DNA from: Aliihoeflea sp. 2WW
GTDB taxonomy: Bacteria; Pseudomonadota; Alphaproteobacteria; Rhizobiales; Rhizobiaceae
Length of the DNA stretch: 64,000 bases
Assembly: GCF_000497755.1 (NCBI RefSeq)
Contig: NZ_AYOD01000015.1
Span: 219,264-283,263, forward strand
Reading direction: 5' to 3'
The position numbers and the translations under genes were made by a program. Each line of letters opens with the position of its first letter. Within the stretch, counting starts at the first letter, position 1. The notes beneath the pieces are model-generated. The model searched no databases, had not been told where the DNA came from, and saw only the letters and a list, made by a program, of their open reading frames with translations. Shown here one piece after another: positions 21,850-29,680 of the stretch.

Positions 21850-21968
21850 TTTTGGGCGGGGCGAGGCGAAAATGGCTGATCGCGAGAACCGGAGCGGAGC
21901 GTACATCAGTACGTGAGCACCGGAAGCGCAGCGAGCAGCCATTTGCAGGCCGTCCCGGCCGAAATAGC
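21850..21968. repeat. structured intergenic element, copy 1 (between efp and suhB)
   Basis: An outer stem AAATGGCTG (21870-21878) pairs perfectly with CAGCCATTT (21936-21944). Inside lie paired CCGG blocks and a GTAC/GTAC tip. A second copy occurs at 50380-50500, with the same core GAACCGGAGCGGAGCGTAC and GTACGTGAGCACCGGAAGCG, and with a compensating U-A to C-G change in the outer stem. Both copies begin about 10 bases beyond the stop codon of a minus-strand gene. A DNA repeat or an RNA 3'-end structure is possible. Confidence 0.8.
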
Positions 21969-21976
21969 GGTGCAGC

Positions 21977-22543
21977 CTAATCGGCGCGGCGCACGTAGGT
22001 GATCTCATTCGTATCGACGACGATCTTCTCGCCCGACGAGATGAAGGGCGGGACCATGACGCGGACGCCGTTTTCCATCACCGCAGGCTTGTAGGAAGAC
22101 GCTGCCGTCTGGCCTTTGACGACCGGATCGGCCTCGGCAATGGTCAGCGTCACATAATCGGGCAGCGAAATGCCGATCGGCTTGTCTTCGTAGAGCTCGA
22201 CCGTCACCTTCATGCCGTCCTGCAGGAAGGCCGCGCGCTCGCCGACGAAGTCCTTGAGAAGTTCGAGCTGCTCGTAGCTTTCGTCATCCATGAACACCAG
22301 CGCTTCGCCCTGCTCGTAGAGATAGGAGAAGTCCTTCTGCTCGAGGCGGACCTTCTCGACCGTCTCGGCGGCGCGGAAGCGCTCGTTGAGCTTGGTGCCG
22401 TTGATGAGGTTCTTGAGCTCGACCTGGTTGTAGGCGCCGCCCTTGCCGGGCTTCACCGCATTGGTCTTGACCGCGACCCACAGCCCGCCATCGTGTTCGA
22501 TGACATTGCCGGGACGGATTTCATTGCCGTTGATCTTCGCCAT
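21977..22543 (-). CDS. efp: translation elongation factor P
   Basis: A 188-residue EF-P starting [13 protein letters not shown]. An upstream in-frame ATG adds 14 unrelated residues. EF-P rescues ribosomes stalled at polyproline. Domain I carries the lysine tip [16 protein letters not shown] that is modified in many bacteria, and domains II-III follow with GISLPDYV and the C-terminal [20 protein letters not shown] perfect palindrome GGCCGCAATTGCGGCC lies 35-50 bases upstream of the start, at 22578-22593. Confidence 0.97.
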   Translation of the reverse strand: MAKINGNEIRPGNVIEHDGGLWVAVKTNAVKPGKGGAYNQVELKNLINGTKLNERFRAAETVEKVRLEQKDFSYLYEQGEALVFMDDESYEQLELLKDFVGERAAFLQDGMKVTVELYEDKPIGISLPDYVTLTIAEADPVVKGQTAASSYKPAVMENGVRVMVPPFISSGEKIVVDTNEITYVRRAD

Positions 22544-22625
22544 GATCGTCTTTCGCAAGATGGGGAAATGGGCGCGCGGCCGCAATTGCGGCCTCCAAGA
22601 CCATAAAACGGTCCGTCAGGCAAGG

Positions 22626-23663
22626 CTAAGGCTGATCTTCCTCGCCGTTCTGCGCGTCGGGATCGGCAGCAGCTTCGCCGTCCTGCGGCTCCTGCAGGGC
22701 CGCCGGGCCAGAACTTCCCCGCTCGATATCGGCCATGCGGGCGCCGGCCTGTTCGAGCTCCGCCTCGGTGAGGCCGGCGAGGTGATCCTCCATCACCGGA
22801 TCGACCAGACCTTCGCGCTTGGCCAGCATGTACCATGCCGCCGCCGCGATCGGATCGCCCTCGACGCCCATCCCTGCCCAGTAGAGCTTGGCCAGCCGGT
22901 TGCGCGCCGCGACGTTGCCGCCTCTGGCCGCAAGTTCGATCCAGCCGAAGCCCGTCTCCATGTCGCGCGCGCCGCCGACGCCTTCGACGAGCCAGGAGCC
23001 GAGTTCGACCTGCGCGGTGTCGAAATTCTGCTGCGCGGCCCGGACGAGCCAGCCGCGCGCGGCATCGAAATCGGGCTCTTCGCCCTGCGTCAGCATCAGC
23101 GCAAACGCGTATTGCGCATCGGCGAGGCCGGCGCGCGCCGCGCGCTCGAAATAGACCAGCGCCTCGCGCTCATCCGCTTCGTTGCCGGCTTCGTTGATCA
23201 GGAGCTGGCCGAAATTGAACTGCGCCATCGGATTGCCGGCATCGGCCGCGGCCTTCATCAGATCATTGGCGCGCGTGCGGTCGCGCGGCAGGAATTCGCC
23301 GTCGATCAGCATCAGGGCGGTCTGGAACTGCGCTTCGGGCACGCCCTGCTCCGCCGCCGCCTCATACCATCTGGCGGCCTGCTCGCCGTCGCGGCGAACG
23401 CCCAGCCCGCGCGCATAGATTTCGGCGACCAGCGTCTGCGCCGCCTTGTCGCCGGCCTCGGCGCGCGGCAGGGCGAGCTTGAGCGCAGTAATGTAGAGCC
23501 CGCGCTGATAGGCGCCATAGGCCTGGTCCGGCTCGCGCCCGCCGAACCGGCTTGGCGCGACTTCGGACGCCTGCGGCCCGGTCACCTGCCCGCCATCCTG
23601 GGCGAGCGCAGGCGTCGCCAGCGCGACGATGATCAAAAGCGCGAAGAGCCGATCATTCCTCAT
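22626..23663 (-). CDS. exported Sel1-repeat (tetratricopeptide-like) protein
   Basis: About 345 residues from MRNDRLFALL, with a signal peptide ending near ATPALAQ. Several Sel1-type helical repeats follow, for example GDKAAQTLVAEIYARGLGV and NFDTAQVELGSWLVEGVGG, and the tail is acidic. Sel1 repeats form solenoids for protein binding, and exported rhizobial members act in envelope or signalling roles. The start overlaps the end of the ThiE-like gene by 11 bases, so the two are coupled. No enzyme domain is present. Confidence 0.85.
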   Translation of the reverse strand: MRNDRLFALLIIVALATPALAQDGGQVTGPQASEVAPSRFGGREPDQAYGAYQRGLYITALKLALPRAEAGDKAAQTLVAEIYARGLGVRRDGEQAARWYEAAAEQGVPEAQFQTALMLIDGEFLPRDRTRANDLMKAAADAGNPMAQFNFGQLLINEAGNEADEREALVYFERAARAGLADAQYAFALMLTQGEEPDFDAARGWLVRAAQQNFDTAQVELGSWLVEGVGGARDMETGFGWIELAARGGNVAARNRLAKLYWAGMGVEGDPIAAAAWYMLAKREGLVDPVMEDHLAGLTEAELEQAGARMADIERGSSGPAALQEPQDGEAAADPDAQNGEEDQP

Positions 23664-24300
23664 CGAGACGCGGCGCCCTTTCGTCCAGAAGCGCATTCAG
23701 CGCTGCGACCCGCGCGGCGGGATCGTCATGGGCGAACACCGCCTGCTCGACGGCGACGAAATCGACGCCAGTCTCGGCCACGACCGCTACGCTCTCGTCG
23801 GACGAGCCAGCCATCACGATACAGGGCACCGCGACCATCTCGCCCCACCACTCGCCGAGCGAAAGGTTGCGCGGATGCGCCTCCGGCTTGGTATCGTAGC
23901 CGAACCGGCCGAAGAACATGTAGTCGGGCTGCGTCTCGCCGAATTCCAGCGCGTCGTCGCGTGTCTTCACGCCGCCGGTGCCGACCATGATCTTGCTGCC
24001 GTGGCGCTCGATCATGTCGGCGAGGTCGGCCTTCGAGCCTTCGAAATGCAGCCCGTCCGCCTTGGCCCGCATGGCGACCCGCGCATCGCCCTCGACGATG
24101 ACGGCGACGCCCTTGTCCTGAATCGCCGGCGTCACGCCTTCGACGAAGGCGAGGTAGTCCTGCTCCGAACGCGCGCCGCGCGGAAGCATGACCGAAGCGA
24201 CGTCGCCGCCGGCAATGGCCGAAATGATGGCGGCATCTACATCGCCCGAAGAGGGCGCGATCAGGACGAGGCGGCAGCGATTGGGAACGGCGTCTGGCAT
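23653..24300 (-). CDS. thiamine-phosphate-synthase-like (ThiE/TenI) protein
   Basis: A 215-residue TIM barrel of the ThiE family. The segments ADGLHFEGS, GTGGVKTRDDA, and FFGRFGYDTKPEAHPRN followed by EWWGEMV align with ThiE phosphate and pyrophosphate loops. The strongest ThiE motifs differ: the usual substrate-binding lysine and arginine region near the N terminus reads SVMLPRGARSEQDY, and the GVSTH loop reads GTGGVKT. It could be a diverged synthase or a related barrel with another substrate. Neighbours (Sel1 protein, permease) give no thiamine context. Confidence 0.72.
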   Translation of the reverse strand: MPDAVPNRCRLVLIAPSSGDVDAAIISAIAGGDVASVMLPRGARSEQDYLAFVEGVTPAIQDKGVAVIVEGDARVAMRAKADGLHFEGSKADLADMIERHGSKIMVGTGGVKTRDDALEFGETQPDYMFFGRFGYDTKPEAHPRNLSLGEWWGEMVAVPCIVMAGSSDESVAVVAETGVDFVAVEQAVFAHDDPAARVAALNALLDERAPRLDEE

Positions 24301-24404
24301 TGCACTCTCTCAGGCGTGGACGCCGATTTGGCGCGCGATCTTGTTGTGATTGCGGCATAAGCCATGCGACACGACTTGACCAGAAGCCACGAAGACCCCG
24401 CGCC

Positions 24405-25169
24405 TTGCTGACCGATCCCTGGTTCTACGCCGCCGCCATTCCATCCGTCCTGCTCGTCGGCCTGTCGAAGGGCGGGCTCGGCGGCGCAGCCGCGCTCATC
24501 GGCGTGCCGCTGATGGCGCTGGTCGTGCCGCCCGTCCAGGCCGCCGCGATCCTGCTGCCGATCCTGATCCTGATGGACATCGTCTCGCTGTGGCTGTGGC
24601 GCGGCAATCGCGACATGGCGACCCTGCGCATCATGCTGCCGGGCGCGCTTCTCGGCATCGCCATCGGCTGGCTGACGGCGGCCATCGTCACCGAGGCGAT
24701 GGTGCGTCTCATCGTCGGCGTCGTCGCGCTCGCCTTCTTCCTGCGCTGGTTCGCCACCCGCATGGCCGGCTCCGAACACCGCGCCAGTCACTCGGTCGCG
24801 CGCGGCACCTTTTGGGGCACGGTCAGCGGCTTCACCTCCTTCGTCGCCCATGCCGGTGGCCCGCCTTACCAGGTCTATGCACTGGCACTCGGCCAGGCGC
24901 CGCGCATCTATGTCGGCACCAGCGTCATCTTCTTCGCCATCGTCAACGCGGTGAAGCTCGTGCCCTATTTCGCGCTCGGCCAGTTCGACGTCGCGAACCT
25001 GACGGCATCGGCGGTGCTGATGCCCATCGCCCCGCTCGCGACCATCGCCGGCGCATGGATCGTCCGGCGCATGCGCGCGGAGGTCTTCTATCCGTTCATG
25101 TACGCCATGGTCTTCATCGTGGCGCTCAAACTCATCTGGGACGGGCTTTCGGCCCTCCTTGACGGATAG
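24405..25169 (+). CDS. TauE/SafE (TSUP) family permease
   Basis: About 254 residues from a TTG at 24405. No ATG lies in frame closer than 24300, and that extension is not hydrophobic. Eight or so membrane segments are predicted, with family-typical GLSKGGLGGAAALIGVPLMA near the N terminus and FTSFVAHAGGPPYQVY in the middle. TSUP members export sulfite or sulfonates or import small organic anions. No sulfur gene is adjacent, so the substrate is open. It is divergent from the ThiE-like gene and 49 bases ahead of the acyl-CoA synthetase gene. Confidence 0.85.
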   Translation: MLTDPWFYAAAIPSVLLVGLSKGGLGGAAALIGVPLMALVVPPVQAAAILLPILILMDIVSLWLWRGNRDMATLRIMLPGALLGIAIGWLTAAIVTEAMVRLIVGVVALAFFLRWFATRMAGSEHRASHSVARGTFWGTVSGFTSFVAHAGGPPYQVYALALGQAPRIYVGTSVIFFAIVNAVKLVPYFALGQFDVANLTASAVLMPIAPLATIAGAWIVRRMRAEVFYPFMYAMVFIVALKLIWDGLSALLDG

Positions 25170-25218
25170 AGGCCGGGGCGCTTTTCTCGGCATCCGATTT
25201 CGGGAGGAAACGACCAGC

Positions 25219-26856
25219 ATGACCATCTACGAGCAGCATCTCGGCAAGAATTCGGCCAATCATCAGCCCCTGACGCCGCTCACCTTCCTGGAGCGCGCGG
25301 CGAAGGTCTTCCCCGACCACGTCGCCATCGTCCACGGCAAGACGCGCACCACCTACAAGACGTTCTGGGAACGCGCGCTGCGCCTCGCCTCGGCGCTGGC
25401 CACGCGCGGCATCGGCAAGGGCGACACGGTAACGGTCATGCTGTCGAACACCCCGCCGATGCTCGAGGCCCATTACGGCGTGCCGATGGTCAAGGCCGTG
25501 CTCCATTCGCTCAACACCCGCCTCGACGCCGCCGCCATCGCCTTCCAGCTCGACCACGCCGAGACGAAGGTTCTCATCGTCGACCGCGAGCATTCGAAGG
25601 TCGTCGCCGAAGCCCTCGCGCTTTCCTCCGTCAAACCGCTCGTCGTCGACTATGATGACCCCGAATACTCCGACGACGCCCCCTATCCGAAGGGCGAGCG
25701 CATCGGCGCCGAGGACTACGAGGCGCTCCTTGCCGCCGGCGACCCGGATTTCGCCTGGTCGATGCCCGACGACGAATGGGACGCGATCTCGCTCAACTAC
25801 ACCTCCGGCACGACTGGAAATCCCAAGGGCGTCGTCTACAGCCACCGCGGTGCGGCGCTGATGTGCTATGCGAATACGATCCACGCCGCGATGGACAAGC
25901 ACTGCGTCTATCTGTGGACGCTGCCGATGTTCCACGCCAATGGCTGGTGCTTCCCCTGGACGCTCGCGGTGCAGATCGGCACCCATGTCTGCCTGCGCTG
26001 GGTGCGCGCCAAACCCATGTATGACGCGATCGCCGACAATGGCGTCACGCATCTGTGCGGCGCTCCGATCGTCATGGCGACGCTGATCAATGCCGAGGAC
26101 AAGGACAAGCGCGACTTCCCGCAGACCGTCACCTTCAACACCGCCGCCGCCCCGCCGCCCGAGGCCGTGCTTTCCGGCATGGCCGATGCCGGCTTCGCCG
26201 TCGTTCATCTCTACGGCCTGACCGAGACCTACGGACCCGCGACCGTCAACGAATGGAAGGGCGAGTGGGACGCACTCGACAAGGGCGCGCGCACCACCAA
26301 AAAGGCGCGGCAAGGCGTTCGCTACGCCGCGCTCGAAGGCCTGACCGTCATGGACCCGGAGACCATGCAGGAAACGCCCGCCGACGGCGCGACTTTGGGG
26401 GAGGTCATGTTCCGCGGCAACATCGTCATGAAGGGTTATCTGAAGAACCCCAAGGCGACCGACGAGGCCTTCGCCGGCGGCTGGTTTCATTCCGGCGACC
26501 TCGGTGTCATGCACCCCGACGGCTACATCCAGTTGAAGGACCGCTCCAAGGACATCATCATCTCCGGCGGCGAGAACATCTCCTCGATCGAGGTCGAGGA
26601 CGCGCTCTACAAGCACCCCGCCGTCGCTTCCTGCGGCGTCGTCGGCCGCGCGGACGAGAAATGGGGCGAGACGCCCGTCGCCTATGTCGAGCTAAAGCCC
26701 GGTCGCACCGCGAGCGAGGACGAGATCATCGAGCACTGCCGCACCCTGATCGCGCGCTACAAGTGCCCCCGCACGGTGATCTTCGGCGAGGTGCCGAAAA
26801 CCTCGACCGGCAAGATCCAGAAGTTCCGTCTGCGGGAGATGGCCCGGCAGCTTTGA
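25219..26856 (+). CDS. acyl-CoA synthetase (AMP-forming, fatty-acid/methylthiopropionate type)
   Basis: A 545-residue ANL-family ligase starting MTIYEQHLGKN after GGGAGGA. ATP-binding loop YTSGTTGNPKGV, adenylate motif YGLTETYGPATV, hinge YIQLKDRSKDIIISGGENI and the catalytic lysine in STGKIQKFRLRE are all intact. Sequence layout is like medium/long-chain acyl-CoA and 3-methylmercaptopropionyl-CoA ligases. Which acid is used cannot be read from the sequence. Transcription continues toward a free-standing sRNA region. Confidence 0.92.
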   Translation: MTIYEQHLGKNSANHQPLTPLTFLERAAKVFPDHVAIVHGKTRTTYKTFWERALRLASALATRGIGKGDTVTVMLSNTPPMLEAHYGVPMVKAVLHSLNTRLDAAAIAFQLDHAETKVLIVDREHSKVVAEALALSSVKPLVVDYDDPEYSDDAPYPKGERIGAEDYEALLAAGDPDFAWSMPDDEWDAISLNYTSGTTGNPKGVVYSHRGAALMCYANTIHAAMDKHCVYLWTLPMFHANGWCFPWTLAVQIGTHVCLRWVRAKPMYDAIADNGVTHLCGAPIVMATLINAEDKDKRDFPQTVTFNTAAAPPPEAVLSGMADAGFAVVHLYGLTETYGPATVNEWKGEWDALDKGARTTKKARQGVRYAALEGLTVMDPETMQETPADGATLGEVMFRGNIVMKGYLKNPKATDEAFAGGWFHSGDLGVMHPDGYIQLKDRSKDIIISGGENISSIEVEDALYKHPAVASCGVVGRADEKWGETPVAYVELKPGRTASEDEIIEHCRTLIARYKCPRTVIFGEVPKTSTGKIQKFRLREMARQL

Positions 26857-26933
26857 TGAAATCGGTCAAAACGGCACAGTTTTCGCCGAATTTTCATCGA
26901 AATTTACGTTTCGTTAAGCTTTATAGCTCATTA

Positions 26934-27039
26934 CTATCCCCATCCAGTCTTCTGGATTCTTACCGAGTGGTTGGACCACTTCGTTTGACGCCTCCCTGTT
27001 AAACTCCTGAGAGCCGCGCTTCCCGTGGCTCTTTTTTTT
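26934..27039 (+). ncRNA. mmgR: trans-encoded small RNA, MmgR / alpha-r8 (suhB RNA) type
   Basis: Three ordered hairpins and a Rho-independent terminator. Stem 1 is ATCCAG/CTGGAT (26942-26957) and stem 2 is AGTGGT/ACCACT (26966-26980). A GTTT/AAAC-flanked loop then displays CCTCCC (26991-26996), and terminator AGAGCC/GGCTCT (27010-27032) is followed by eight Ts. CCTCCC is complementary to Shine-Dalgarno sequences. TATAGC at 26922 is a possible -10. The match to MmgR, including its place next to the DUF1465 gene rcdA, is from memory of that family. The structure itself is seen directly. Confidence 0.78.
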
Positions 27040-27067
27040 GGCTTTCCGGCGGGCAGCACGCAGCGCA

Positions 27068-27082
27068 TTAACCCTTTGTTAA
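27068..27082. promoter_or_regulatory. CtrA-type box upstream of rcdA
   Basis: TTAA, seven bases, TTAA fits the consensus for the cell-cycle regulator CtrA exactly. It lies about 130 bases upstream of rcdA, whose product helps degrade CtrA, so a feedback loop would make sense. Binding is inferred from the motif. The remainder of the 358-base stretch without a protein gene is occupied by the sRNA. Confidence 0.6.
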
Positions 27083-27214
27083 ACATCCGGTTGCCCCCGC
27101 GGTGGACAAGGCGCATGGTCGTCCTTGTGACCGGCGGCAATGTGTGGAACCTCAGGCTCCACCGCGCCGTTATCGGCACCAGGGCGCAAAAATTCAGGAT
27201 TTTCGGGGCGTTTG

Positions 27215-27736
27215 ATGAGAATGGAAGTCGGCAGCGGCCAGGCCGCGACGATCAATCTTGCGGAACACCGCGTCTTCTCCGGCTCCTTCAAGAAGCTCTA
27301 TGGCGAAGGTATGCACCTCGTCGAGGAAGCCGCCGAATATCTCGACGGGCAAGGCCGTCTCGAGGCGAAATCGCTGTCGCGCATCGCCGCCACGCTCTAC
27401 GCGGCCGAATCCATGCGCCTGACCACGCGCCTGATGCAGATCGCCTCCTGGCTCCTGCTTCAGCGCGCCGCCAATTCCGGCGAGATGACGCGTGACCAGG
27501 TCGCCGCCGAAAAGTCCAAGGTCCGGCTCGACACCGCCTCGGCCTTCGACACCGACCATTCCTGGGGCGAACTCCCCGCCGCCTTCCGCGATCTCGTCGA
27601 CCGGTCGCTGCGCCTCCAGTCGCTCGTCCGCCGCATGGACGGCGAGGTTTACGGCGCCGACGACAGCTTCGAGCGCCGCGCCGTCAATCCCGTCTCCGAT
27701 CAGATCACGCTGCTGAAGACCGCTTTCGGGCGCTAG
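27215..27736 (+). CDS. rcdA: protease adaptor RcdA (DUF1465), regulator of CtrA degradation
   Basis: A 173-residue DUF1465 protein. The helical core contains the conserved FSGSFKKLYGEGMHLVEEAA and LSRIAATLYAAESMRLTTRL. RcdA is an adaptor that helps ClpXP degrade CtrA in Caulobacter, and rhizobia carry the same family. Start ATG follows GGGG. Upstream are a CtrA-type box and an MmgR-like sRNA. Downstream lies ruvC, with 66 bases between. Confidence 0.9.
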   Translation: MRMEVGSGQAATINLAEHRVFSGSFKKLYGEGMHLVEEAAEYLDGQGRLEAKSLSRIAATLYAAESMRLTTRLMQIASWLLLQRAANSGEMTRDQVAAEKSKVRLDTASAFDTDHSWGELPAAFRDLVDRSLRLQSLVRRMDGEVYGADDSFERRAVNPVSDQITLLKTAFGR

Positions 27737-27747
27737 ACCAAAAATTC

Positions 27748-27790
27748 GTTGCTGCTTTGTTCACGCTTTCATGTCATAGCGGACATGAAA
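27748..27790. promoter_or_regulatory. ruvC upstream region: LexA-like direct repeat and inverted repeat
   Basis: GTTG, seven bases, GTTC (27748-27762) is one mismatch from the alphaproteobacterial LexA box GTTC-N7-GTTC and sits 41 bases before the ruvC start. It is followed by a perfect inverted repeat TTTCATGTC/GACATGAAA (27767-27775 and 27782-27790). SOS control of ruv genes is known in other bacteria. Here it is inferred. Confidence 0.4.
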
Positions 27791-27802
27791 GACGGGGACT
27801 TC

Positions 27803-28324
27803 ATGGCAGAGACGATTCGCATCATCGGCATCGATCCGGGCCTGCGCCGCACCGGCTGGGGCGTCATCGACGCCATCGGCAATTCGCTGCGCTTCGTCGG
27901 CTCGGGCACCATCCGCTCGGATGCCGACATGGACCTCGCCTCGCGGCTGTGCCAGTTGCATGACGGGCTGGAAGCGATCATCCACGCGCATATGCCCGTC
28001 GAGGCGGCGGTCGAGCAGACCTTCGTCAACAAGGACGCGACCGCGACCCTGAAGCTCGGCCAGGCCCGCGGCATCGCCATGCTGGTCCCCGCCCGCAGCG
28101 GCCTGCGCGTTGCCGAATACGCGCCGAACGCGGTCAAGAAGTCGGTCATCGGCGTCGGCCATGGCGACAAGAAGCAGATCCACATGATGGTGAAGGTGCT
28201 GATGCCGCGTGCGACTTTCGACACGGACGACGCCGCCGATGCCATCGCCATCGCCATCTGCCACGCCCACCACCGCCAGAGCGTGACCGGCAGGCTCGCA
28301 TTGGCCGCTGCGGCGGCGGGGTAA
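27803..28324 (+). CDS. ruvC: crossover junction endodeoxyribonuclease RuvC
   Basis: 173 residues, the standard RuvC length, starting [20 protein letters not shown]. The catalytic acidic residues are in the first strand ([13 protein letters not shown]), in [20 protein letters not shown] and in the C-terminal [13 protein letters not shown]. It cuts Holliday junctions symmetrically. ruvA follows four bases after its stop, in the same operon. Confidence 0.97.
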   Translation: MAETIRIIGIDPGLRRTGWGVIDAIGNSLRFVGSGTIRSDADMDLASRLCQLHDGLEAIIHAHMPVEAAVEQTFVNKDATATLKLGQARGIAMLVPARSGLRVAEYAPNAVKKSVIGVGHGDKKQIHMMVKVLMPRATFDTDDAADAIAIAICHAHHRQSVTGRLALAAAAAG

Positions 28325-28328
28325 CGAC

Positions 28329-28946
28329 ATGATCGGAAAGCTGAAGGGCACCGTCGACGAGATCGCCGAGGATCACTGCATCGTCGACGTCCACGGCGTC
28401 GGCTACGTCGCCTACTGCTCTACGCGCACGCTGGCCGGCATCAGCGCCGGCGAAGCGGTCGCGCTTTTCATCGAAACCTATGTCCGCGAGGACATGATCC
28501 GGCTCTACGGCTTCAAGTCGCAGCTCGAGCGCGAGTGGTTTCGTCTGCTGCAAAACAACGTCCAGGGCGTCGGAGCCAAGGTCGCGCTCGCGGTCCTCTC
28601 CACCCTCACCCCATCCGAACTCGCCAACGCCATCGCGCTGCGCGACATCACCATGGTCGCCCGCGCACCCGGCGTCGGCAAGAAAGTCGCCGAGCGCATC
28701 GTCACCGAACTGCGCACCAAGGCCCCGGCCTATGCGGGCGAGGCAACCGGCACGATCGGCCTCAAGCAGGAACTCGGCGAAGGCGTCGCCCCCGCCCCGA
28801 TCGCCGATGCCGTCTCCGCGCTCGTCAATCTCGGCTACTCCCGCGACATCGCCGCCAACGCCATCGCCGTCGCGCTGAAGACGGCCGGCGAAGATGCCGA
28901 TTCGTCGAAGCTGATCCGGCTGGGATTGAAGGAACTGGCGCGGTGA
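28329..28946 (+). CDS. ruvA: Holliday junction DNA helicase subunit RuvA
   Basis: A 205-residue RuvA with domain I ([20 protein letters not shown]), two helix-hairpin-helix motifs ([14 protein letters not shown] and [16 protein letters not shown]) and domain III, which contacts RuvB. It binds the four-way junction as a tetramer. It is normally followed directly by ruvB. Here a toxin-antitoxin cassette of about 730 bases separates them. Confidence 0.97.
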   Translation: MIGKLKGTVDEIAEDHCIVDVHGVGYVAYCSTRTLAGISAGEAVALFIETYVREDMIRLYGFKSQLEREWFRLLQNNVQGVGAKVALAVLSTLTPSELANAIALRDITMVARAPGVGKKVAERIVTELRTKAPAYAGEATGTIGLKQELGEGVAPAPIADAVSALVNLGYSRDIAANAIAVALKTAGEDADSSKLIRLGLKELAR

Positions 28947-28966
28947 GTTCCTTGCTTTATTCCGAT

Positions 28967-28994
28967 TTCCTTACTACCTTTACAAAGTAAGGAA
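28967..28994. promoter_or_regulatory. operator of the AbrB-PIN toxin-antitoxin cassette
   Basis: A perfect inverted repeat TTCCTTAC (28967-28974) and GTAAGGAA (28987-28994) has a 12-base spacer, and an extra half-site TTCCTTGC lies at 28948. It is 15 bases before the antitoxin start and after the ruvA stop, the usual position of a self-repressed toxin-antitoxin promoter. Confidence 0.65.
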
Positions 28995-29009
28995 CCAGGA
29001 GTTCGGGTC

Positions 29010-29270
29010 ATGGGTCATTATTCGCGGCTGACATCTAAGGGCCAGACGACCATCCCGGCCGAGGTTAGGGACTATCTTGGTCTCAACCCTGGCGACCGGA
29101 TCGTCTACGCTCTTAAGGACGGCAAGGTGGAACTGAAGGCCAAGAACATGAGAGCCGTGGATTTGATCGGCATTCTCGGACCACCCCCATCGGGTCCCAA
29201 GACATTGGAAGAGATTGACATGGGCATCGCAGCGGCAGCAGCCGAAAGCGGCATGCGTGGGCTCGAATGA
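29010..29270 (+). CDS. antitoxin, AbrB/MazE/SpoVT-type swapped-hairpin family
   Basis: An 86-residue protein with the AbrB-like DNA-binding fold (SRLTSKGQTTIPAEVRDYLG, GDRIVYALKDGKVELKAKN) and a C-terminal tail (GMRGLE) for toxin binding. The stop overlaps the toxin start as ATGA. With the PIN protein it forms a VapBC-like module inserted between ruvA and ruvB. Codon choice and GC content look lower than in the flanking ruv genes, which fits acquisition from elsewhere. Confidence 0.9.
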   Translation: MGHYSRLTSKGQTTIPAEVRDYLGLNPGDRIVYALKDGKVELKAKNMRAVDLIGILGPPPSGPKTLEEIDMGIAAAAAESGMRGLE

Positions 29271-29680
29271 TCGGCGTCGACACCAATGTGTTGCTGAGGC
29301 TTTATGTTGCTGACGATGCGAGCCAGCACGCGACGGCTTCGCGCTTTTTCGGCGAGCGGACCGCTGAAAGCCCCGCCTATATCTCAATGATCGTCTTCGT
29401 CGAGTTTATTTGGGCGTTGACGAGAACCTACAATTACGGCTGGGATCGCGTCTTCGCGTTGATTGGCGCGCTGATAAGCGCCCAAGACATCCTGATCGAA
29501 CGCGAGGACGCCGTCACCGAAGCACTGGCACGGGCTGTTGAGGAGAAAATCGATCTCGTCGACGCGCTCATCGCCCGTGCGAACGCCGATGACGGTTGCA
29601 GCTCGACGGTCACGTTTGACAGAAAGGCCGCCCGTCGGCTCTCCTCCATGCAACTCCTGACCGGAACGTCCAGATCGTGA
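29267..29680 (+). CDS. PIN-domain ribonuclease toxin (VapC type)
   Basis: A 137-residue PIN protein with acidic residues Asp5 (GVDTNVLL), Glu46 (VFVEFIWAL), Asp99 (IDLVDALIA) and Asp118 (VTFDRKAA), all intact. It is expected to cleave RNA and be neutralised by the AbrB-like partner. Its final codons overlap the GTG start of ruvB (GTGA), so ruvB translation is tied to reading through the toxin. That coupling inside a recombination operon is unusual. Confidence 0.9.
   Translation: MIGVDTNVLLRLYVADDASQHATASRFFGERTAESPAYISMIVFVEFIWALTRTYNYGWDRVFALIGALISAQDILIEREDAVTEALARAVEEKIDLVDALIARANADDGCSSTVTFDRKAARRLSSMQLLTGTSRS

Noticed and set aside
21850..21968. Identity of the efp-suhB element as the Rfam suhB RNA
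   Set aside because: The position is suggestive, but the sRNA before rcdA matches the recalled suhB/MmgR pattern far better, and this element has no terminator.
26934..27179. Minus-strand open frame over the small RNA
   Set aside because: No homology, and the region is explained by three hairpins and a terminator on the plus strand.
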